Part shown: positions 17,259-26,150 of the stretch, piece after piece | Position numbering within the stretch: position 1 is the first letter of the stretch | Layout: each line of letters begins with the position of its first letter | Source: Bog-532 sp963828445 | GTDB taxonomy: Bacteria; Actinomycetota; Actinomycetes; Streptosporangiales; Streptosporangiaceae | Direction: 5' to 3' | DNA: 64,000 nt | Assembly (NCBI GenBank): GCA_963828445.1 | Contig: CAWHFP010000001.1 | Coordinates: forward strand, 1,402,988-1,466,987 | Notes under the pieces: generated by a model | The model's database searches: none | Told to the model about the DNA's origin: nothing | The model's input: only the letters and a program-made list of their open reading frames with translations | Made by a program: the position numbers and the translations under genes

Positions 17259-20200
17259 ATGCCGGACAACCAGGTCACCACCGAGTCGCTGGAGAACTTC
17301 TCGCCAGCGACCAGAGCCTGGTTCACGGCGGTCTTCGCGGAGCCGACCCAGGCCCAGGCCCAGGCCTGGACGGCGATCGGCAAGGGTGAGGACACGCTGG
17401 TCATCGCGCCGACCGGGTCGGGTAAGACGCTGGCCGCCTTCTTGTGGGCGCTGGACCGGCTGGCCGCGGCCCCGGCCCCGGCCGACCCCAAGCGCCGCTG
17501 CCGGGTGCTGTACATCTCGCCGCTGAAGGCGCTGGCCACCGACATCGAGCGGAACCTGCGGGCGCCGCTGACCGGGATCCGGCACGCCGCCCGCAACCTG
17601 GGCCTGGAGGAGCCGGAGATCCAGGTCGCGGTGCGCACCGGCGACACCGCCGCGGACGAGCGGCGCAAGCTGGCCAGCAAGCCGCCGGACGTGCTGATCA
17701 CCACCCCGGAGTCGCTGTTCCTGCTGCTCACCTCCAAGGCGCGGGATTCGCTGCGCGGGGTCGAGACCGTGATCGTGGACGAGGTGCACGCCCTGGCCGG
17801 CAGCAAGCGCGGCGCGCACCTGGCGGTCTCGCTGGAGCGGCTGGACGCGCTGCGGATGGGCGGGCCCGGCGCGGCCGAGGACAAGTCCGTGACGGTGGCG
17901 ACCGGGCCGGCCCAGCGGATCGGGCTGTCGGCCACGGTCCGGCCGGTCGGCGAGGTGGCCGGGTTCCTGGGTGGCCCGCGCCAGGTCACGGTGGTGCAGC
18001 CGCCGGCCGCCAAGCGCCTCGAGCTGAACGTGGTGGTCCCGGTCGAGGACATGACCGAGATCTCCAGCCCCCGGGGCGTGCCCGGGCCACGGGAGGCGGT
18101 GGACCCGGCCGAGACGCCGGAGGTGCGCCGGGGCAAAGGCCGGTCCCGCTCCCCCGCGGTCATCGACGACGACGAGCCGGCCCGGAACCGGTCGATCTGG
18201 CCGCACGTCGAGGAGCGGGTCCTCGACCTCATCGAGCAGCACCGGTCCACGATCGTGTTCGCCAACTCGCGGCGGCTGTCCGAGCGGCTGTGCGCCCGGC
18301 TGAACGAGCTGGCCGCCGAGCGGGCCGAGGAGGCGGCCTCGGCCGAGCTGGAAGAGTCGGCCCTCGAAGATCCGGAGTCGCTGACGGCCGGACCGCGGCA
18401 CGCGCCCGCCGAGCTGATGGCCCAGTCCGGGACCGGGAACGGGGCACCGCCCGAGATCGCCCGGGCCCACCACGGATCGGTGTCGCGGCAGGAGCGGACC
18501 GAGATCGAGGAAGCCCTGAAGCGGGGCACGCTGAGCGCGGTGGTGGCCACCTCCAGCCTGGAGCTGGGCATCGACATGGGCGCGGTGGACCTGGTGATCC
18601 AGGTGGAGGCGCCGCCGTCGGTGGCCAGCGGGCTGCAGCGGATCGGCCGGGCCGGGCACAACGTGGGCGACATCTCCCGCGGCGTCATCTTCCCCAAGTA
18701 CCAGGGTGACCTGGTGCAGGCGACCGTGGTCGCGGAGCGGATGCGCGGCGGCAACATCGAGGAGCTGCGCGCGCCGCGCAACCCGCTGGACGTGCTGGCC
18801 CAGCAGATCGTGGCCATGACGTCGATGGACGACTGGTCCGTGGACGAGCTGGAGCAGGTGGTCCGGCGGGCGGCGCCGTTCGCCGGGCTGACCCGGCCGG
18901 TGCTGGACGCGACGCTGGACATGCTGGCTGGCCGGTACCCCAGCGAGGAGTTCGCCGGGCTGCGGCCACGGGTGGTCTGGGACCGGCTGACCGGAGTGGT
19001 CCGGGGCCGGCCCGGTGGCCAGCGGCTGGCGGTGACCAGCGGCGGGACCATCCCCGACCGGGGCCTGTTCGGCGTGTTCCTGGCCGGGTCGGAGACCGGC
19101 AGCGGCAGTTCACGGCGGCACTCCCGGCGGGTGGGTGAGCTCGACGAGGAGATGGTCTACGAGTCGCGGGTCGGTGACGTGTTCGTGCTCGGGGCCAGCT
19201 CGTGGCGGATCGAGGAGATCACCGCCGACAGCGTGCTGGTCACCCCGGCGCCGGGGCAGCCGGGCAAGCTGCCGTTCTGGCACGGCGACACCCTGGGCCG
19301 GCCCGCCGAGCTGGGCGCCGCGATCGGCGCCAAGTGCCGGGAACTGGCCGGGGCCAGCGAGCAGGACGCCACCCAGCAGCTGAAGGACGCCGGGCTGGAC
19401 GAGCTGGCCGCCGGCAACCTGGTCCGCTACCTGGCCGACCAGCGGGAGGCCACCGGGACCGTGCCGGACGACCGGACGCTGGTGGTGGAGCGGTTCCGGG
19501 ACGAGCTGGGCGACTGGCGGGTGGTGCTGCACAGCCCGTACGGGGCGCGGGTGCACGGGCCGTGGGCGCTGGCCATCGCGGCCCGGCTGCGGGAACGCTA
19601 CGGCGGCATGGACGTGCAGGCCATGCACACCGACGACGGCATCATCGTGCGGGTGCCGGACGCGGACGAGCCGCCGCCGACCGGGGTGGCCCTGATCGAC
19701 CCGGACGAGATCAGCGAGATCGTCACCGCCGAGATCGGCTCCTCGGCCCTGTTCGCGTCCAGGTTCCGGGAGTGCGCGGCCCGGGCCATGCTGCTGCCGC
19801 GGCGGCAGCCCGGGCGGCGGTCGCCGCTGTGGCAGCAGCGGCAGCGGGCCGCGCAGCTGCTCGAGGTGGCCAGCCACTACCCGTCGTTCCCGATCGTGCT
19901 GGAGACCGTGCGCGAGTGCCTGCAGGACGTGTTCGACGTGCCGGCCCTGGTCAGTTTGCTGCGGGACCTGGCCAGCCGGAAGATCCGGATCGTCGAGGTG
20001 GAGACCCAGTCGCCGTCGCCGTTCAGCCGGTCGCTGCTGTTCCGGTATGTGGGCGCGTTCATGTACGAGGGAGACGCGCCGCTGGCCGAGCGGCGGGCCC
20101 AGGCCCTGACCCTGGACTCGGCGCTGCTGGCCGACCTGCTGGGCCAGGCCGACCTGCGCGAGCTGCTGGACCCGGCCGTGGTCAGCGAGACCGAGCAGGA

Positions 20201-22241
20201 ACTGCAGCGGCTGGCCGAGGACCGCAAGGCCCGGGACCTGGAAGGCCTGGCCGACGTGCTGCGGACGGCCGGGCCGCTGTCCGCCGATGAGGTGGCCGAG
20301 CGCTGCACCGACCCGGCGGCCGCGCCCGCCTGGCTGGCCGAGCTGGCCCACAGCAGGCGGGCGATCGAGGTGCGGGTCGGCGGGCAGCCCCGGTGGGCGG
20401 CCATCGAGGACGCCAGCCGGCTGCGCGACGCGCTGGGGGTGCCGCTGCCGCCGGGGGTGCCGGAGGCGTTCACCGAACCGCTGCCGGACCCGCTGGGCGA
20501 CCTGGTTTCCCGGTACGCGCGCACCCACGGGCCGTTCACGGCCGACGCCGCCGCCAGCCGGTACGCGCTGGGGGTCGCGGTGGTGGCCGGGACGCTGCGC
20601 CGCCTGGCCGCGGCGGGCCGGGTGGTGGAGGGCGAGTTCCTGCCCGGCGGCCGCGGCACCGAATGGTGCGACGCCGAGGTGCTGCGCATGCTGCGGCGGC
20701 GCTGCCTGGCCCGGCTGCGCAAGGAGGCCGAGCCCGCGCCGCCGGTGGCGCTGGCCCGGCTGCTGCCGGCCTGGCAGGGGGTCCGGGCCATCGAGCCCGC
20801 GGGCCGGGGCCCGGGGAACCGCCGGCGGTCCCGGGGGCCGAGCGGTCCGGGCGCGGTGCTGGACGTGCTGGACCAGCTGGCGGGGGCGCCGGTGGCGGCG
20901 TCGGCGCTGGAGACGCTGGTGCTGCCCGGGCGGATCCCGGACTACTCCCCCACCATGCTGGACGAGCTGACCGCGGCGGGTGAGGTGCTGTGGACCGGCG
21001 CGGGCGGCCTTCCGGGCGGGGACGGCTGGCTGGTGCTGGCCTCGGCCGAATCGGCGCCGCTGCTGTTCCCCGAGCCGGCCGAGATCACCATGACCCCGAT
21101 CCACGAGGCGGTGCTGGACGCGCTGGCCGACGGCGGGGCGGTGTTCTTCCGCATGCTGCACGAGCGGGTCAGCGCCCGGCTGGCGGGCGAGCCGGGCCAG
21201 CCCAAGGCCCCGGCCGACAACGACGTGGCCACCGCGATCTGGGACCTGACCTGGGCCGGGCTGCTGACCAACGACACCTTGGGCCCGCTGCGGACGGTGC
21301 TCGGCAGTGGCGGCCCGCGGCGCACCAGCCCGGCGGCCGGAACCTTGCGGACGCGCAGGCCGCGGCCGGGGCGACGGAGCACCTACGGGCGCCCGGCCAT
21401 GCCGTCGCGCACCGGCCCGCCCAACGTCAGCGGCCGCTGGTCCCTGCTGCCCCCGGGCGGCACCGACGCGACGCTGCGGGCGCACGCGCTGGCCCAGTCG
21501 CTGCTGGACCGGTACGGCATCTTGACCAAAGGCGCGGTGGCCGCCGAGCGGATCCCGGGCGGCTTCTCCACCGTGTACCCCGTGCTGCGGGCCATGGAGG
21601 ACGCGGGCCGGACCCGGCGCGGTTATTTTGTCGAAGGTCTGGGCGCGGCCCAATTCGCCATCCCCGGGGCGGTCGACCGGATGCGCGCGCTGGCTCAGCC
21701 GCCGTCGGCGTCACCGGACCCGCTGGCCACCGCGCTGAGCGGCGGGCCGGTGCGCTACCGCGGCCAGGCTTCCGGCGGCGACGGGGCCTTCACCGATCTG
21801 TGGGAGTACCAGCGGGACGGCGACCCGGTGCCGGAGCCGGAGGACGACCCGGCGGACCGGCAGCCCGGGCAGGTGATCGTGCTGGCCGCGGCCGACCCGG
21901 CCAACGCCTACGGGGCGTCGCTGCCGTGGCCGGAGCGGCCGGATGAGACCCCGGGCGGGCACCGTCCCGGCCGCAAGGCGGGCGCCCTGGTCATCCTGGC
22001 CGACGGGGAACTCGTCCTGTACGTCGAGCGGGGCGGCCGGACCCTGCTGTCCTGGACCGACGACCTGGACCAGTTGCGCCCGGTGTGCGCGGCGCTGGCC
22101 GACGCGGTGCGGGCCGGGGCGCTCGGCCGGCTGACCGTGGAGCGCGCCGACGGCGACGGTATCTACGACTCACCGCTGGCGACCGCCTTGGAGGAGGCCG
22201 GGTTCCGGCCGACGCCGCGCGGGTTGCGGCTGCGCGGCTGA
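17259..22241 (+). CDS. lhr: Large Lhr-type ATP-dependent helicase
   Basis: A 1660-residue superfamily 2 helicase of the Lhr (large helicase-related) type, acting 3'-5' on DNA or DNA/RNA hybrids in repair. The Q-motif region is followed by the P-loop APTGSGKT (50-57), the DEVH box in VDEVHALAG (near 172), VVATSSLELGIDMG and the arginine-finger motif LQRIGRAGHNVG. The winged-helix and Lhr-core domains and a long C-terminal region complete the full-length form, slightly longer than the usual 1500-1600 residues. The reading frame is intact over 5 kb, in contrast to many neighbours. It appears monocistronic. Confidence 0.94.
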   Translation: MPDNQVTTESLENFSPATRAWFTAVFAEPTQAQAQAWTAIGKGEDTLVIAPTGSGKTLAAFLWALDRLAAAPAPADPKRRCRVLYISPLKALATDIERNLRAPLTGIRHAARNLGLEEPEIQVAVRTGDTAADERRKLASKPPDVLITTPESLFLLLTSKARDSLRGVETVIVDEVHALAGSKRGAHLAVSLERLDALRMGGPGAAEDKSVTVATGPAQRIGLSATVRPVGEVAGFLGGPRQVTVVQPPAAKRLELNVVVPVEDMTEISSPRGVPGPREAVDPAETPEVRRGKGRSRSPAVIDDDEPARNRSIWPHVEERVLDLIEQHRSTIVFANSRRLSERLCARLNELAAERAEEAASAELEESALEDPESLTAGPRHAPAELMAQSGTGNGAPPEIARAHHGSVSRQERTEIEEALKRGTLSAVVATSSLELGIDMGAVDLVIQVEAPPSVASGLQRIGRAGHNVGDISRGVIFPKYQGDLVQATVVAERMRGGNIEELRAPRNPLDVLAQQIVAMTSMDDWSVDELEQVVRRAAPFAGLTRPVLDATLDMLAGRYPSEEFAGLRPRVVWDRLTGVVRGRPGGQRLAVTSGGTIPDRGLFGVFLAGSETGSGSSRRHSRRVGELDEEMVYESRVGDVFVLGASSWRIEEITADSVLVTPAPGQPGKLPFWHGDTLGRPAELGAAIGAKCRELAGASEQDATQQLKDAGLDELAAGNLVRYLADQREATGTVPDDRTLVVERFRDELGDWRVVLHSPYGARVHGPWALAIAARLRERYGGMDVQAMHTDDGIIVRVPDADEPPPTGVALIDPDEISEIVTAEIGSSALFASRFRECAARAMLLPRRQPGRRSPLWQQRQRAAQLLEVASHYPSFPIVLETVRECLQDVFDVPALVSLLRDLASRKIRIVEVETQSPSPFSRSLLFRYVGAFMYEGDAPLAERRAQALTLDSALLADLLGQADLRELLDPAVVSETEQELQRLAEDRKARDLEGLADVLRTAGPLSADEVAERCTDPAAAPAWLAELAHSRRAIEVRVGGQPRWAAIEDASRLRDALGVPLPPGVPEAFTEPLPDPLGDLVSRYARTHGPFTADAAASRYALGVAVVAGTLRRLAAAGRVVEGEFLPGGRGTEWCDAEVLRMLRRRCLARLRKEAEPAPPVALARLLPAWQGVRAIEPAGRGPGNRRRSRGPSGPGAVLDVLDQLAGAPVAASALETLVLPGRIPDYSPTMLDELTAAGEVLWTGAGGLPGGDGWLVLASAESAPLLFPEPAEITMTPIHEAVLDALADGGAVFFRMLHERVSARLAGEPGQPKAPADNDVATAIWDLTWAGLLTNDTLGPLRTVLGSGGPRRTSPAAGTLRTRRPRPGRRSTYGRPAMPSRTGPPNVSGRWSLLPPGGTDATLRAHALAQSLLDRYGILTKGAVAAERIPGGFSTVYPVLRAMEDAGRTRRGYFVEGLGAAQFAIPGAVDRMRALAQPPSASPDPLATALSGGPVRYRGQASGGDGAFTDLWEYQRDGDPVPEPEDDPADRQPGQVIVLAAADPANAYGASLPWPERPDETPGGHRPGRKAGALVILADGELVLYVERGGRTLLSWTDDLDQLRPVCAALADAVRAGALGRLTVERADGDGIYDSPLATALEEAGFRPTPRGLRLRG

Positions 22242-22323
22242 CCGGCGGCCGGGGCGCTGACGGCCCGGGCCGACGGGTGGTCCCGGGGCGGGAGGGCTGC
22301 GCGACCGCGGCCGGGCCCGGCCG

Positions 22324-22385
22324 CTGGACCGGGGAGCCGCTGAGCCGGGAGCCACTGGACCGGGGGGCCGCTGGACCGGGCCCCG
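22324..22385. repeat. Imperfect 15-16-bp tandem repeat downstream of lhr
   Basis: Four head-to-tail units begin CTGGACCGGGG, CTGAGCCGGGA, CTGGACCGGGG and CTGGACCGGGC with 15-16-bp spacing. They lie in the 169-bp gap between the convergent lhr and ACT-domain genes. The composition is almost pure G/C and no coding function is apparent. Confidence 0.6.
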
Positions 22386-22410
22386 CCCGGCCAGGGCGGC
22401 TGACCCGGCG

Positions 22411-22779
22411 CTACAGCTGTTGCAGCAGGCGGAGGGCCTCGGAACCGCGAGCGGCGTCGACGAACAGGTGATCGTGGTGGAGGCCGGCGATCACGTTGCA
22501 GCTGATCCCGGCGGCGGCCAGCACCCGGCTGACTTCGGCGGTCAGGCCCACCGCGGCCAGATCGGAGCCGATGGTGAGGGTGATGCGGGCGGCCAGGTAG
22601 CCGTAGGCCAGGCCGAACCGGTCGGCCTGGTCGCGGGTCAGCACCAGGGTGGTGCCCTCGTCTTCGGCGATGACCGCGAACGGGGTGGCCCCCGGCGGCA
22701 CCCCGTTCGCGCTCACGAACACGTACGGATCAGGGAACAGGGCCGGGTGGACGTCGTGCCAGGGCTGGTTCGGCGGCAT
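22411..22779 (-). CDS. ACT domain-containing protein
   Basis: A 122-residue protein of the small ACT/CASTOR-like family (COG3602 type). It starts with PYVFVSANGVPPGATPFAVI and ends with VLAAAGISCNVIAGLHHDHL and FVDAARGSEALRLLQQL, which form the ACT beta-alpha-beta fold. Such stand-alone ACT proteins probably sense amino acids; no enzyme domain is present. It lies 26 bp downstream of the DinB gene on the same strand, so they may share a transcript. Confidence 0.82.
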   Translation of the reverse strand: MPPNQPWHDVHPALFPDPYVFVSANGVPPGATPFAVIAEDEGTTLVLTRDQADRFGLAYGYLAARITLTIGSDLAAVGLTAEVSRVLAAAGISCNVIAGLHHDHLFVDAARGSEALRLLQQL

Positions 22780-22805
22780 GGCCCGGTGGTATCACAGCCG
22801 TCCGG

Positions 22806-23375
22806 TCAGGCCATGGACTTGGCGCCGTCCAGGGACTCGCGGATGATGTCGGCGTGGCCCGCGTGGTGGGTGGTCTCGGCCACGATGTGGATCAGCACCC
22901 GGCGGGCCGTGTAGCGGGCGCCCGGCGGGTACCACGGGGCCTCGGGCAGCGGGTGGGAGGCGTTCAGGTCGGGCAGCGTGCGGACCAGGTCGTCGGTGCG
23001 GGCGGCCACCTCGGCGTAGCGGCCGAGCACGCCGGCCAGGGTTTCGCCGGGCAGCAGCCGGAATTCGTCGGCGCGGCGGGCGAAGTCGGCCTCGGTCATG
23101 GCCGAGAAGTCGTCGGCGGGCGACGGGCCGTTGACGATGAATTCGGCCCAGTGGGCCTCGGTGGCGGTCACGTGCTTGATCAGGCCGCCGATGGTCAGCT
23201 CGCTGACCGTGGTCCGGCGGCGGGCCTGCTCGTCGGTCAGGTCACGGGCGGTGTGGCGCAGAAAGTACCTTGACTGGCCCAATTCGGAGAGCAGATCTTC
23301 GCGCTCGGGGTCCGGGGACGCCGGGGAAGACGGGGAACTCAGCGGTGTGACCTTCGAAATAATCTGATCGCTCAT
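22806..23375 (-). CDS. DinB-like (DUF664) four-helix-bundle protein
   Basis: A 189-residue DinB/mycothiol-transferase-like protein. After a low-complexity Ser/Pro leader come LSELGQSRYFLRHTARDLTD, LTIGGLIKHVTATEAHWAEF (His likely a metal ligand) and VLIHIVAETTHHAGHADIIR with the HxxxH-type ligand pair. These metal-binding proteins include bacillithiol- and mycothiol-dependent transferases; the substrate here is unknown. It is divergent from a WYL regulator across 61 bp, a common arrangement in which the regulator controls the DinB gene. Confidence 0.85.
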   Translation of the reverse strand: MSDQIISKVTPLSSPSSPASPDPEREDLLSELGQSRYFLRHTARDLTDEQARRRTTVSELTIGGLIKHVTATEAHWAEFIVNGPSPADDFSAMTEADFARRADEFRLLPGETLAGVLGRYAEVAARTDDLVRTLPDLNASHPLPEAPWYPPGARYTARRVLIHIVAETTHHAGHADIIRESLDGAKSMA

Positions 23376-23436
23376 AAGACCAGGCTAAACAGCATTGCGG
23401 TCAGTTCCTGGCCTCAATTCGCGGCATCATGAAGAC

Positions 23437-24423
23437 ATGGCCAACACCAGCACGCGCACGCTCCGGCTGCTCTCGCTGCTGCAGGCCCGGCGGTACTGGC
23501 CCGGCACCGAGCTGGCCGGCCGGCTGGGCGTGTCCGCGCGCACGCTGCGGCGGGACATCGACCGGCTGCGCGAGCTCGGTTACCCGGTCGAGGCCCAGCG
23601 CGGCGTCGAGGGGGGCTACCAGCTGGCGGCGGGAGCGGCGCTGCCGCCGCTGGTGGTGGACGACGAGGAGGCGGTGGCCCTGGCGGTCGGGCTGCAGGCG
23701 GCGGCGCAGGGCTCGGCCGAGGGCATCGCCGAGGCCTCGGTGCGGGCGCTGGCCAAGGTGGTCCAGGTCATGCCGGGACGGCTGCGGCGCCGGGTGGAGG
23801 CCCTGACCGCGATGACCGTGCCCGCCAGCTGGGGCAGCGGCGCGCGGCCGAGCCTGGATCCGGGCGCCCTGACCACGATCGCGCTGGCCTGCCGGGATGC
23901 CGAACGAATGCGGTTCGGGTACGTGGCGGCCAGCGGCGCGCAGAGCGCCCGGCACGTGGAGCCGCACCGGCTGGTGTCGCTGGGGCGCCGCTGGTACCTG
24001 GTCGGGTACGACCTGGACCGGCAGGACTGGCGCAGCTTCCGGCTGGACCGGCTGGCCGAGCCGCGCGGCACCGGGGCCCGGTTCCGGCCCCGCGAGCTGC
24101 CCGCCGAGGACGCGGCCGCCTTCGTCCGGGCCGGCATCGGCACGCTGTGGTCGGTCCACGAGGTGGAGGTGCTGGCCGAAGCGCCCGCCGACCAGGTCCG
24201 GGCGCGGATCGGGCGCTGGGTCACGGTCGAGCCGGACGGCCCGGCCCGGTGCCGGATCCGGATGAGCACCGACGCGCTGGAGTGGACGCTGATGGGACTG
24301 GGGCTGATGGGGGCGGAGTTTTCGGCGGTGTCACCGCCCGAGCTGGTGGAACAGCTGCGCGAGTGGGGTGGCCGGTTCACCCGGGCCGCGGCCCGGACCC
24401 CGGACCGGGCGGCGGGCGGCTAG
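23437..24423 (+). CDS. WYL-domain transcriptional regulator
   Basis: A 328-residue regulator with an N-terminal DeoR-type helix-turn-helix (GTELAGRLGVSARTLRRDID, about residues 20-42) and a central WYL domain carrying RRWYLVGYDLDRQDWRSFRL near residues 185-205, with a C-terminal WCX extension. WYL domains bind nucleotide or nucleic acid ligands. The start is set at ATG 23437, since the domain begins within 15 residues. It shares a 61-bp intergenic promoter with the divergent DinB gene, its likely target. Its 3' end overlaps the convergent ABC permease by 4 bp. Confidence 0.88.
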   Translation: MANTSTRTLRLLSLLQARRYWPGTELAGRLGVSARTLRRDIDRLRELGYPVEAQRGVEGGYQLAAGAALPPLVVDDEEAVALAVGLQAAAQGSAEGIAEASVRALAKVVQVMPGRLRRRVEALTAMTVPASWGSGARPSLDPGALTTIALACRDAERMRFGYVAASGAQSARHVEPHRLVSLGRRWYLVGYDLDRQDWRSFRLDRLAEPRGTGARFRPRELPAEDAAAFVRAGIGTLWSVHEVEVLAEAPADQVRARIGRWVTVEPDGPARCRIRMSTDALEWTLMGLGLMGAEFSAVSPPELVEQLREWGGRFTRAAARTPDRAAGG

Positions 24424-25298
24424 GAGCGGCGGCTGGGGTCGACCAGGAGCAGCAGGCCGCGCAGGCAGGCGTCCAGGATCAGGCCGGTGATGGCGATGGT
24501 GATGATGCCGGCGAAGACCAGACTGGTGTTCAGGTAGTTGCCGGCCTGGCTGATCAGATAGCCGACGCCGCTGGTGGCGGCCAGCATCTCGGCGGCCACG
24601 ATCGAGGTCCAGGCGCCGGCCATGGCGAACCGCATGCCGGTCACGATGCCGGGCAGGGCGGCCGGGATCTGCACGTGGACCAGGGTGTAGCCGCGGGACG
24701 CGCCCAGGGTGCGAGCGCACAGCCGCAGGTCGTCGGGCACCTCCTTGAGCGCGGCCACGGTGGCCACGGTCATGATCGGCACGGTGCCGAAGACCAGCAG
24801 CACCTCCTTGGGCAGTTCGCCGATGCCGAACCACACGATGAACAGCGGGATGAAGGCCAGCGGCGGCAGCGGCCGGATCACCTCGATCACCGGGTCGATC
24901 AGCTGGCGGATGACCTGGTTGGCCGACATGGCCGCGCCGATGGCCACGCCGATCACGGTGCCGATGGCGAAGCCGATCAGGATCCGCTGCAGGCTGATGC
25001 CCAGGTCCCCGGGCAGGGTCTTGCTCTGGGACGGATACGGGTGGGTCAGGTAGTGCCCGAACGCGCTGGCGGTCGCGCTGACCGTGGGCAGGGCCACGGG
25101 GTCGTTGAGCAGGACCGCGATCAGTTCCCACAGGGCCAGCACCACGACCAGGCCGACCGCGCCGAGCCCGATGCGGCGCAGCCGGGCCCGCCGGATCCCG
25201 GCCCGGTGCTGAGCCAGATCGAACTGGGCGTCCGGGCCGAGGGTGGCCGGGCCGGACGACGTGGGTGCCTCGGGGGCGACCGTTGGCCAGGTGGTCAT
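24420..25298 (-). CDS. ABC transporter permease (nitrate/sulfonate/taurine type)
   Basis: A 292-residue inner-membrane permease of the SsuC/TauC type with about six helices after an Ala/Pro-rich N-terminus. Characteristic pieces are LPPLAFIPLFIVWFGIGELP, GASRGYTLVHVQIPAALPGI (the EAA loop contacting the ATPase) and AGAWTSIVAAEML. It forms an importer with the ATPase and binding protein upstream on the same strand. The specific solute (sulfonate, taurine, nitrate, pyrimidine precursor) cannot be told from this subunit. Confidence 0.9.
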   Translation of the reverse strand: MTTWPTVAPEAPTSSGPATLGPDAQFDLAQHRAGIRRARLRRIGLGAVGLVVVLALWELIAVLLNDPVALPTVSATASAFGHYLTHPYPSQSKTLPGDLGISLQRILIGFAIGTVIGVAIGAAMSANQVIRQLIDPVIEVIRPLPPLAFIPLFIVWFGIGELPKEVLLVFGTVPIMTVATVAALKEVPDDLRLCARTLGASRGYTLVHVQIPAALPGIVTGMRFAMAGAWTSIVAAEMLAATSGVGYLISQAGNYLNTSLVFAGIITIAITGLILDACLRGLLLLVDPSRRS

Positions 25299-25316
25299 CG
25301 CTGGTCTCCTCCTGGT

Positions 25317-26150
25317 TCAGAGCGCGAGCGAGGCGCGGATCTGGCGCTTGATGCTCAGGAATTCGGTGGTGTCGAGGTCGTCGGCGTCCCGCGGCCGTTC
25401 CAGCGGGACGCCGATGATCTCGCTGATGGTGGGGGGCTTACCGCCCATCACCGCCACCCGGTCGGCCAGCAGCACCGACTCTTCGATGTCGTGGGTGACG
25501 AAGATGATCGTCATCCGGTACTGACGCCAGATGCCGAGCAGGAACTCGTGCATCCGCAGCCGGGTGATGGCGTCCAGGGCGCCGAACGGCTCGTCCATCA
25601 GCAGCAGCGATGGCCGGGTCATCAGGGCGCGGGCGAAGGCGGCCCGGTGCCGCATGCCGCCGGACAGCTCGTGCGGGAACGCGTCGCCGAACTGCCCCAG
25701 CCCGACCGTGTCCAGGATCGTGTCGGCATCGGCGTCGAGTTCCGGGTCGTCGCGCTCGTGCAGGCCCCGCGACCGCTGGGCTTTCGGCCCGAACAGGACG
25801 TTCTTGCGGGTGGTGAGCCAGGGGAACAGGAGCGGGGTCTGGAACAGCATGCCCCGGTCCGGCGACGGGCCGCTGACCGGCTCGCCGCCCACCGTGACCT
25901 GGCCCTCGTCGGCGTCGAGGGCTCCGGCCACGATGCGCAGCAGGGTGGACTTGCCGCAGCCGGACGGCCCGAGCAGGCAGACGAACTCGCCCGCGTGGAC
26001 TTCCAGGTCGATCCCGGACAGGGCCACGGTCCGGCGGCCCCGGCGGCGGAAGGTCTTGCCGATGGACTGGACGCGGACCTCGGCCCCGGTGACCTGGGTG
26101 GCGGTGCCGTTGCGGCTGGGGCTGGCCGTGGGCGCGGGGTCAGCAGCCAC
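25317..26150 (-). CDS. ABC transporter ATP-binding protein (SsuB/TauB type)
   Basis: A 277-residue nucleotide-binding subunit. Walker A is GPSGCGKST (near residue 62), the signature is ELSGGMRHRAAFARAL, and Walker B is LLLMDEPFGALD, with the switch His in FVTHDIEE. It begins inside the 3' end of the binding-protein gene (11-bp overlap) and is followed 18 bp later by the permease, giving a compact importer operon in the order binding protein, ATPase, permease. Confidence 0.92.
   Translation of the reverse strand: MAADPAPTASPSRNGTATQVTGAEVRVQSIGKTFRRRGRRTVALSGIDLEVHAGEFVCLLGPSGCGKSTLLRIVAGALDADEGQVTVGGEPVSGPSPDRGMLFQTPLLFPWLTTRKNVLFGPKAQRSRGLHERDDPELDADADTILDTVGLGQFGDAFPHELSGGMRHRAAFARALMTRPSLLLMDEPFGALDAITRLRMHEFLLGIWRQYRMTIIFVTHDIEESVLLADRVAVMGGKPPTISEIIGVPLERPRDADDLDTTEFLSIKRQIRASLAL

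Noticed and set aside
16998..18659. A 553-codon minus-strand open frame upstream of and overlapping lhr
   Set aside because: No domain and shadow-type composition; it overlaps the conserved helicase motor domain.
19110..21653. An 847-codon minus-strand open frame inside lhr
   Set aside because: Composition is Arg/Gln/His/Pro-rich with no recognisable motif, while the plus-strand helicase is complete and conserved.
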